A stretch of DNA of 64,000 nucleotides. Source: Erythrobacter sp. WG (lineage in GTDB: Bacteria > Pseudomonadota > Alphaproteobacteria > Sphingomonadales > Sphingomonadaceae). The notes beneath the pieces were generated by a model. The model was not told the DNA's origin and made no database searches. It was given only the letters and a program-made list of their open reading frames with translations. Where the stretch lies: NCBI RefSeq assembly GCF_026586795.1, contig NZ_JAPFGY010000003.1, forward strand, positions 102,616 through 166,615, given 5' to 3'. This document shows positions 17,548-24,099 of the stretch, piece after piece. Every line of letters begins with the position of its first letter. The stretch's first letter is position 1. A program made the translations under genes and the position numbers.

Positions 17548-19179
17548 ATGTTGGAAGCGCAGGCGCTCGGCAGCCGCGAGCCGAGCGACAAGGAAATCCG
17601 CCTGGTGATCGGCGCCTCGAGCGCGGGCACGATCTTCGAATGGTACGATTTCTTCATCTACGGCACGCTCGCCTACATCCTCAAGGACGCCTTCTACGCC
17701 ACCGACAACGAGACGCTGGGCCTGCTGCTGGTCTGGTCAACCTTCGCTGTGGGCTTTGCCTTCCGGCCGATCGGAGCGGTGCTGTTCGGCTTCCTCGGCG
17801 ACCGGCTGGGGCGCAAGTACACCTTCCTCGTTACCGTCACGCTGATGGGCATCGCGACGGCGGGGGTGGGCCTGATCCCGACGGTCGCGACGATCGGCAT
17901 GGCGGCGCCGATCATCGTTATCCTGCTGCGCATCATCCAGGGCCTCGCGCTGGGCGGCGAATACGGCGGCGCGGCGATCTACGTCGCCGAGCACGCCCCC
18001 CCGGAAAAGCGCGGCTTCTACACGAGCTTCATCCAGGCAAGCGTGGCGGGCGGCTTTGTGCTGTCGATCATGGTGGTGATCGCCTGCCGCGCGCTGATCC
18101 CGGCCGAGGCCTTCGCCGCCTGGGGCTGGCGCGTGCCCTTCCTGCTTTCGCTGATCCTGCTCGGCATCTCGCTGTGGATGCGCCTCAAGCTTTCCGAAAG
18201 TCCGGTGTTCCAGGCGATGAAGGCCGCCGGCGAGACCTCGGGCAATCCCTTCATCGAAAGCTTCACCTATCCCGGCAACCCCAAGCGCATCTTCGTCGCG
18301 CTGTTCGGGATCGCCGGGGTGCTGACGACGATCTGGTACACCGCCTTCTTCTCGGGGATGAGCTTTCTGCGCGGGCCGATGCACGTCGATGATCTCACGG
18401 TCGAGCTCGTGCTGCTCGTCTCGGGGCTGATCGCGATGAGTTTCTACCTCCTTGTCGGCAAGTGGTCGGACCGGGTCGGGCGCAAGACCCCTATCATCGT
18501 CGGCGCGATCCTGACGCTGGCGCTGCTCTTCCCGCTGTTCTGGGCGCTGGGTCACTTCGCCAACCCCGGCCTTGCCGAGGCATCGCGGCGCGCGCCGGTG
18601 GCGGTGAGCGGCCCGGCCTGCCAGACCGATCCCTTCGCCGAAATGTTCAAGCGCGAGCAGACGGACTGCGGCAAGATCCTCGAGACGCTGACGGCGGCCG
18701 GGGTGACCTACACGCTCACCCCCGCCGAGACGCTGAGCGTGACCGCCGGCGGGCAGCCGATCGCCATCTCGCCCGAATGGCTGACCGACGGTGCGGCGCG
18801 CAAGCAGGGCTTGCAGGACGCGCTGGCGGTGCACGGCTTCGATTTTTCCAAGCAGCAGCCCCCGCTGATCGGCATCCTCGGGATCATCGCGGTTCTGCTG
18901 GGCCTCGGGATGCTCTCGGCGCTGACCTATGGTTCGGTCGCGGCGCTGTTGTCGGAGATGTTCCCGCCGCGCATCCGCTATTCCTCGATGTCGATCCCCT
19001 ATCATATCGGGGCGGGCTACCTCGGCGGATTCCTGCCGCTCATCGCCGGGGTGATCGTCGCGCGGACCGGCGATATCTATGCGGGCCTGTGGTACACCTG
19101 GGCCGTGGTCGCCTTCGGGCTGCTTGTCGCATGGTGGGGTATTCCCGGTGGGCCGCCGCGAGACTTTGTGGATGATTGA
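17548..19179 (+). CDS. MFS transporter, metabolite:H+ symporter (ProP-like) family
   Basis: 543 aa. Twelve-helix major facilitator with the hallmark loop GDRLGRKYTF between helices 2 and 3, RIIQGLALGGEYGGA in helix 4, and SDRVGRK in the 8/9 region. The N-terminal FEWYDFFIYG motif is typical of the ProP/KgtP branch, which carries compatible solutes, citrate, alpha-ketoglutarate or shikimate with protons. A hydrophilic insertion of about 85 residues (around 350-435, two Cys in PACQ and TDCG) sits in a predicted periplasmic loop and makes the protein longer than classical ProP (about 500 aa). Substrate unknown. It overlaps alr by 8 bp. Confidence 0.85.
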   Translation: MLEAQALGSREPSDKEIRLVIGASSAGTIFEWYDFFIYGTLAYILKDAFYATDNETLGLLLVWSTFAVGFAFRPIGAVLFGFLGDRLGRKYTFLVTVTLMGIATAGVGLIPTVATIGMAAPIIVILLRIIQGLALGGEYGGAAIYVAEHAPPEKRGFYTSFIQASVAGGFVLSIMVVIACRALIPAEAFAAWGWRVPFLLSLILLGISLWMRLKLSESPVFQAMKAAGETSGNPFIESFTYPGNPKRIFVALFGIAGVLTTIWYTAFFSGMSFLRGPMHVDDLTVELVLLVSGLIAMSFYLLVGKWSDRVGRKTPIIVGAILTLALLFPLFWALGHFANPGLAEASRRAPVAVSGPACQTDPFAEMFKREQTDCGKILETLTAAGVTYTLTPAETLSVTAGGQPIAISPEWLTDGAARKQGLQDALAVHGFDFSKQQPPLIGILGIIAVLLGLGMLSALTYGSVAALLSEMFPPRIRYSSMSIPYHIGAGYLGGFLPLIAGVIVARTGDIYAGLWYTWAVVAFGLLVAWWGIPGGPPRDFVDD

Positions 19180-20263
19180 CAGCTATTTGCCGCGGATGGC
19201 CCCGCAATCGGACCCTCACCTGCCCGCATCCACCTTGCGCCTGAACGTCGACAGGGACGCGCTGGCGGCCAACTGGCGCAGCCTTAACGCGCTCTCCGGA
19301 TCGGCGCGGGCCGGCGCGGCGGTCAAGGCGGACGCCTACGGGCTCGGCGTCGACACCTGCGTGCCGGTGCTCCGCGATGCGGGGTGCGAGACCTTCTTCG
19401 TCGCTCACTGGGGCGAGGTCGCCGCGGTCGCCGTCCACGTTGCGGGCGGGCAGATCGCGGTACTTCATGGCCCCCTCAGCGAGGCCGACTGCGCCTTTGC
19501 CCGCGCCACGGGAGCCATCCCGGTGATAAACTCGCTGGAGCAGGCGGGCGTGTGGACTGCGACTGGCGGGGGGCCCTGCCACCTGATGGTCGACACCGGC
19601 ATCAACCGCCTCGGCGTGGCGCTCTGTGAACTCGGCGATCCCGCGATCGCCGCGCTCCGTGTCGACCTGCTCATGAGTCACCTTGCCAGCGCCGACGAGA
19701 CGACGGCGATGAACCGGATGCAGGCCGAACTGCTGGGCGAGGCGGCGCAGCAAGTGCCCCACCGTCGCCTCAGCCTCGCCAACAGCGCCGGCATCGCGCT
19801 GGGTGCGGCCTTCGCCTTCGACATGACCCGTCCCGGCCTCGCGCTTTATGGCGGCGTCCCGCGTGCGGAACTCGCCGAAGCGATCCGCCCGGTCGCCATG
19901 ATCGCGGCGCAGCTGCTGCAATGCCGCAACATCGCGCCAGGCGAGGGTGTGGGGTACAATGCGACCTTCATCGCGCCCACCCATATGCGCGTCGGCACGG
20001 TATCGATCGGCTATGCCGACGGGTTCCTGCGCCAGCGCGGGCCCGGGAATGCCTTCCACCACGAGGGCCGCCGCCTGCCGATCCTCGGCAAGGTGTCGAT
20101 GGATATGGTGGTCGTCGACCTCGGCGAAGCGCCGGACCTGCGCGCGGGTGACTGGCTCGGCGTACCGTGGAACCCCGCCGATGCAGCGCAGCAATCGGGC
20201 CTTTCGCCCTATGAGATGCTGACCGTCATCGGCACTCGTCTGCGCCGTACCGCGGCGTTATGA
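19172..20263 (+). CDS. alr: Alanine racemase
   Basis: 363 aa. Pyridoxal-phosphate enzyme interconverting L- and D-alanine for peptidoglycan. The PLP-binding Lys52 lies in VKADAYG, and the catalytic Tyr in GVGYNATF (about residue 265). MVDTGINRLG and the C-terminal GKVSMDMVVVDL are also typical. The chosen ATG at 19172 overlaps the transporter stop; an ATG at 19196 is the alternative. The overlap suggests coupling to the MFS gene, which could hint at an amino-acid-related substrate for the transporter, but that is speculation. Confidence 0.95.
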   Translation: MIDSYLPRMAPQSDPHLPASTLRLNVDRDALAANWRSLNALSGSARAGAAVKADAYGLGVDTCVPVLRDAGCETFFVAHWGEVAAVAVHVAGGQIAVLHGPLSEADCAFARATGAIPVINSLEQAGVWTATGGGPCHLMVDTGINRLGVALCELGDPAIAALRVDLLMSHLASADETTAMNRMQAELLGEAAQQVPHRRLSLANSAGIALGAAFAFDMTRPGLALYGGVPRAELAEAIRPVAMIAAQLLQCRNIAPGEGVGYNATFIAPTHMRVGTVSIGYADGFLRQRGPGNAFHHEGRRLPILGKVSMDMVVVDLGEAPDLRAGDWLGVPWNPADAAQQSGLSPYEMLTVIGTRLRRTAAL

Positions 20264-20269
20264 CGAGCG

Positions 20270-20321
20270 CTTGTTGCGCTGCAATGTGTGCGGGTGCTAA
20301 GACCTCGCGATGCGCAACAAG
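20270..20321. promoter_or_regulatory. Perfect inverted repeat upstream of phaR, possible operator
   Basis: CTTGTTGCGC (20270-20279) and GCGCAACAAG (20312-20321) are exact inverted copies separated by 32 bp, ending 17 bp before the phaR ATG. The interior contains CTGCAATG. PhaR proteins autoregulate by binding GC/TGCA-type sites in other alphaproteobacteria, so an operator role is plausible; a leader hairpin is the alternative. Confidence 0.45.
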
Positions 20322-20338
20322 AGGGTCGAATAAGCACC

Positions 20339-20920
20339 ATGGCTGGCAGGACGAAAGCAGCATCGGCTGAGGGCGAGGCCATCACCATCAAGAAGTACGC
20401 CAACCGGCGGCTCTACAACACCGCCTCCTCCAGCTACATCACGCTCGAGGATCTTGCCCGCATGGTGCGCGAGAACGTCGAGTTTCAGGTGCTCGACGCC
20501 AAGACCGGCGACGACATCACCCATTCGATACTCACCCAGATCATCATGGACGAGGAGGCCAACGGCAGCCAGCAGATGCTCCCGGTGAGCTTCCTCAGGC
20601 AGCTGATCGGGATGTACGGCAATTCGATGCAGGCGATGATGCCTTCCTATCTCGAGGCGAGCATGGCCCATTTCCGCGACAACCAGACGAAGATCCGCGA
20701 AGCCTTCGAGAAGGGCATCAGCGCGACGCCCTTCGCCGCGATCCACGAGACCAACATGGCGATGATGCGCGCCGCGGCCGACGTGTTCATGCCGGGGCTG
20801 GGCAAGGGCAAGGCCAAGCCCGCAGCGCCATCGGCGGCTCCGGAAAGCCGCGACGAGATCGCGGCGCTGCGCGAGCAGATGGCCGCCATGCAAAAGAAGC
20901 TGGACGACTTGAGCAAATAA
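20339..20920 (+). CDS. phaR: Polyhydroxyalkanoate synthesis repressor PhaR
   Basis: 193 aa. The N-terminal PHB/PHA accumulation DNA-binding domain (KKYANRRLYNTASSSYITLEDLARMV, about residues 18-44) is strongly conserved. The regulatory region SILTQIIMDEEANG follows, then a helical segment with MPSYLEASMAHFR and a C-terminal coiled coil (EIAALREQMAAMQKKLDDL). In alphaproteobacteria PhaR senses PHB granules, represses phasin genes and influences carbon flux. No pha synthesis gene is in this window. A perfect inverted repeat immediately upstream suggests autoregulation. Confidence 0.92.
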   Translation: MAGRTKAASAEGEAITIKKYANRRLYNTASSSYITLEDLARMVRENVEFQVLDAKTGDDITHSILTQIIMDEEANGSQQMLPVSFLRQLIGMYGNSMQAMMPSYLEASMAHFRDNQTKIREAFEKGISATPFAAIHETNMAMMRAAADVFMPGLGKGKAKPAAPSAAPESRDEIAALREQMAAMQKKLDDLSK

Positions 20921-20980
20921 CGGGAAAGGCGGCGCGCTCGCGGCGCAGGGCCGCAACCGTGTCAGCAGGAAGAATACCCC

Positions 20981-22525
20981 GTGTCCCAGATCCGCCACGC
21001 GCTCACCGTCAAGCGCGAAGACGATTTCGCCAAGTGGTACCAGGAGGTTATCTCCGCCGCCGACCTCGCCGAGGAATCGGGGGTGCGCGGCTGCATGGTG
21101 ATCAAGCCGTGGGGCTACGGGATCTGGGAGCGCATCCAGCGGTTGATGGACGACCGGATCAAGGCGGCAGGCGTGCAGAACTGCTACTTCCCGCTGTTCA
21201 TCCCGCTCGCCAATTTCACCCGCGAGGCCGAACATGTCGAGGGCTTCGCCAAGGAAATGGCGGTCGTCACCCACCACCGGTTGATCGCGGATGGCAAGGG
21301 CGGGCTGATCCCCGATCCCGAGGCGAAGCTGGAAGAACCGCTGGTCGTCCGCCCGACCTCCGAGACGATCATCGGCGATGCGATGGCGCGCTGGGTGCAG
21401 TCGTGGCGTGACCTGCCGCTGCTCACCAACCAGTGGGCCAACGTCGTGCGCTGGGAAATGCGCACGCGGATGTTCCTGCGCACCAGCGAATTCCTCTGGC
21501 AGGAAGGCCACACCGCGCACGAGACCCGCGAGGACGCGCTCGCCGAAACCCACCGCGCGCTGGAAATGTACCGCGCCTGCGCCGAGGATGACCTCGCGCT
21601 GCCCGTGATCGCGGGCGAGAAGCCGGAGAACGAGCGTTTCCCCGGTGCGGTCGAGACCTGGTCGATCGAAGCGATGATGCAGGACGGCAAGGCATTGCAG
21701 GCGGGCACTTCGCACTATCTCGGCACCAACTTCGCGCATGCGGCGGGCATCCAGTTCCAGGACCGCGAGGGCAGCCAGCAATTTTGCCACACCACCAGCT
21801 GGGGCGTCTCGACGCGGCTGATCGGCGGGGTCATCATGACCCACGGCGATGACGACGGCTTGCGCGTGCCCCCGGCCATCGCCCCCCAGCAGATCGTCAT
21901 CATCCCGATGCTGCGCGAGGCCCCGGGAGACGCGGAGCTCCTCGCATATTGCGAAGAGGTGCGCGGCGCGCTGGCGAAGGCGCACGCGCTCGGGGAGCGC
22001 GTGCGCGTGTTGCTCGACACCAAGCCGGGCAAGGCCGCCGCCAAGCGCTGGGACTGGGTGCGCAAGGGCGCGCCGATCATCATCGAGGTCGGCCCGCGCG
22101 ACATGGGCGAGGGCAAGATCGCCGTGCTGCGCCGCGACCAGCTGTGGAACGCGGCCAACGGCAAACCCGCCTTCACATATCCCAAGCACGCCGATTTCGT
22201 CGCCGAAGCGGGCGCGGTTCTCGAAGCGATCCAGCAGAGCCTGTATGACGAAGCCAAGGCGCGCCGCGATGCCAACATCACCCGCGGTGTGACCGATTGG
22301 CAGCTGGTGGTCGATCACTTCGAGAAGGGCGGGAAGTATCCGGGCTGGGTTGAGGTCGAGTGGTCAAAGCCTACGGGTGACGCGCTGGAAAAGGTGGTCG
22401 AGAAGCTGAAGGCGGTGAAGCTCACCATCCGCAACGTGCCGCGTGGCGCGGAGCCCGCCACAGGCGCCTGCATCTTCACCGGCGCGCCTGCGACCGAGCG
22501 CATTCTGGTGGCGCGGGCTTACTAA
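20981..22525 (+). CDS. proS: Prolyl-tRNA synthetase, eukaryote/archaeal-like short form
   Basis: 514 aa, GTG start with AGGA 10 bp upstream. Class II synthetase without the INS editing domain of E. coli-type ProS. The N-terminus (DDFAKWYQEVISAADLAE), motif 2 (RWEMRTRMFLRTSEFLWQEGHTAH) and motif 3 are of the archaeal/eukaryotic type, and the protein ends in a C-terminal Tyr (VARAY) as that class does. The short form is found in several alphaproteobacterial lineages. Lacking the INS domain, it presumably depends on a free-standing editing factor (YbaK/ProX type), which is not seen here. Confidence 0.95.
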   Translation: MSQIRHALTVKREDDFAKWYQEVISAADLAEESGVRGCMVIKPWGYGIWERIQRLMDDRIKAAGVQNCYFPLFIPLANFTREAEHVEGFAKEMAVVTHHRLIADGKGGLIPDPEAKLEEPLVVRPTSETIIGDAMARWVQSWRDLPLLTNQWANVVRWEMRTRMFLRTSEFLWQEGHTAHETREDALAETHRALEMYRACAEDDLALPVIAGEKPENERFPGAVETWSIEAMMQDGKALQAGTSHYLGTNFAHAAGIQFQDREGSQQFCHTTSWGVSTRLIGGVIMTHGDDDGLRVPPAIAPQQIVIIPMLREAPGDAELLAYCEEVRGALAKAHALGERVRVLLDTKPGKAAAKRWDWVRKGAPIIIEVGPRDMGEGKIAVLRRDQLWNAANGKPAFTYPKHADFVAEAGAVLEAIQQSLYDEAKARRDANITRGVTDWQLVVDHFEKGGKYPGWVEVEWSKPTGDALEKVVEKLKAVKLTIRNVPRGAEPATGACIFTGAPATERILVARAY

Positions 22526-22540
22526 CGCCCATATCGCCAC

Positions 22541-22601
22541 CCCCGCGCAGGCGGGGATCCAGCTCCCTCGCGAAGCAAGCTGGATCCCCGCCTGCGCGGG
22601 G
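22541..22601. repeat. Perfect 24-bp palindromic repeat after proS
   Basis: The arm 22541-22564 (CCCCGCGCAGGCGGGGATCC plus AGCT) is exactly repeated in inverse at 22578-22601 around a 13-nt loop. It begins 15 bp after the proS stop and can form a very stable hairpin, perhaps terminating proS transcription. This GGGATCC-containing palindrome resembles a widespread intergenic repeat of proteobacterial genomes; only one copy is in this window. Confidence 0.75.
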
Positions 22602-22646
22602 ATGACGAGGGTTGTGTTTGCGAGGCCCGAACGCGACAAGACTGGC

Positions 22647-24005
22647 ATGCGCAGATTCATCCTCCTCGCCGCCCTCGCAGCGACGCCCCTTGCGGCCCAA
22701 ACCCACCCCGCTGACAATGTCTCTGCCGAACGGCTGGAGCAGGACGTCGAAACCCTCGTCAGCTTCGGCACGCGCCACACGCTGTCCTCGCAGACTGACC
22801 CGAAGCGCGGGATCGGCGCGGCGGTCGATTGGGGGTTGGCGGAGTTCAAGCGGATCGGCGCGAAGTGCGGCGGTTGCCTCGAGGTGCTCCCGGTGGGCGA
22901 GACCATCACCGGCCCGCGCGTGCCGACCCCGACGCTGGTGCGCAATGCTGTCGCCATCCAGCGCGGGAGCGAGCGGCCGAACGAAGTCGTGATCGTGCAG
23001 GGCCACATCGACAGCCGCGTGACCGACGTGATGGACGCGGTCTCCGATGCCCCCGGCGCCAATGACGATGGCTCTGGCACCGCATTGGTGCTGGAAGCCG
23101 CGCGGGTGCTCTCCGGCCAAGAATATCCCACCACGATCATCTACGCCCTGCTCTCGGGCGAGGAGCAGGGGCTTCACGGCGGGCAGATTCTGGCGAGTTG
23201 GGCCGAGCGCCAAGGCTTTACGGTCAAGGCTGTGCTCAACAACGACATCGTCGGCAATTCCTGCGGGTCCGACGGCTATTGCGAGCCCAAGCTTGTGCGC
23301 GTCTTCTCCGAAGGCCCGCGCGCCGATCTCACCGACCGCCTGCGCGCCGCCGCCACCCGCTTCGGCGGCGAGAACGACACGCCGAGCCGCAACCTCTCGC
23401 GCTGGGTGGCGGGGCTGGCGGAAAAGCACCCGGACGGCCTGCAAGTCCGCCAGATCTGGCGCACCGACCGCATGGGGCGCGGCGGGGATCAGGTGCCGTT
23501 CCTCCAGAAGGGCTACCCCGCGATCCGCTTCTCGGTGGGGGTCGAGGATTACGACCACCAGCACCAGGATGTCCGCACCGAGAACGGAGTATTCTACGGC
23601 GATACGATCGAGGAGATGGATTTCGCCTATCTTGCCGGGGTGACCAAGCTCAATGTGCGCGCATTGGATGCGCTCGCCCGCGCGCCGATGCCGCCCAGGG
23701 TGAGCGTTGATGCCGCGGTCAGGGTGGATACCGCGCTCACCTGGCAGACGGTGGCGGCCGAGAGCTACAAGATCCATATCCGCCGACCGGATGAACCTTA
23801 CTGGAGAGCCGATAATCGGACGGAGAGCTGGAACGGATCGTCGATGGAGGAGATCGCAGGCGCGGGCGCGGGTGAACTGGGCGTGGTGATCCCGCTGCGC
23901 GGCGATGACTGGATCTTCGGCGTCTCTGCCTGTGCGGGCGCGTGGTGCTCGCCCGTTTCCAGCGCGGTCCCCGGCGGGGCGTTTGCGCCGGTGGCGAAAG
24001 ATTGA
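22647..24005 (+). CDS. Secreted M28-family metallopeptidase
   Basis: 452 aa with a signal peptide (residues 1-18, cleaved after LAAQ). The di-zinc aminopeptidase motifs occur in order: GHIDSR (His and Asp region), GANDDGSGT (bridging Asp), SGEEQGLHG (catalytic Glu pair), NNDIVGN (Asp) and a distal His in DYDHQHQDV. A C-terminal domain of about 100 residues (from PPRVSVDAAV) looks fibronectin-like and ends with CAGAWCSP. Predicted periplasmic or secreted aminopeptidase for peptide scavenging. The ATG at 22647 is preferred because the upstream open frame runs through the palindromic repeat. Confidence 0.87.
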   Translation: MRRFILLAALAATPLAAQTHPADNVSAERLEQDVETLVSFGTRHTLSSQTDPKRGIGAAVDWGLAEFKRIGAKCGGCLEVLPVGETITGPRVPTPTLVRNAVAIQRGSERPNEVVIVQGHIDSRVTDVMDAVSDAPGANDDGSGTALVLEAARVLSGQEYPTTIIYALLSGEEQGLHGGQILASWAERQGFTVKAVLNNDIVGNSCGSDGYCEPKLVRVFSEGPRADLTDRLRAAATRFGGENDTPSRNLSRWVAGLAEKHPDGLQVRQIWRTDRMGRGGDQVPFLQKGYPAIRFSVGVEDYDHQHQDVRTENGVFYGDTIEEMDFAYLAGVTKLNVRALDALARAPMPPRVSVDAAVRVDTALTWQTVAAESYKIHIRRPDEPYWRADNRTESWNGSSMEEIAGAGAGELGVVIPLRGDDWIFGVSACAGAWCSPVSSAVPGGAFAPVAKD

Positions 24006-24007
24006 GC

Positions 24008-24078
24008 CCCGTTCGCCTCGAGCAAAGTCGAGAGGCCGCTCAGCGCAAGGTATCTCGACTGCGCTCGACACGAACGGG
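24008..24078. repeat. Palindromic repeat between the M28 peptidase gene and rnr
   Basis: Outer arms CCCGTTCG (24008-24015) and CGAACGGG (24071-24078) are perfect inverse copies. Inner segments CTCGAGCAAAGTCGAGAGG and TATCTCGACTGCGCTCGACA add further complementary stretches. This resembles the CGTTCG-ended dispersed palindromes of sphingomonads. It abuts the peptidase stop and precedes rnr by 22 bp, so it may function as a terminator or mRNA-stability hairpin. Confidence 0.65.
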
Positions 24079-24099
24079 TCGGGGGAATAGGGTCGACCT

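Noticed and set aside
22541..22601. Start of a CRISPR array
   Set aside because: Only one palindrome; no regularly spaced direct repeats or cas genes anywhere in the window.
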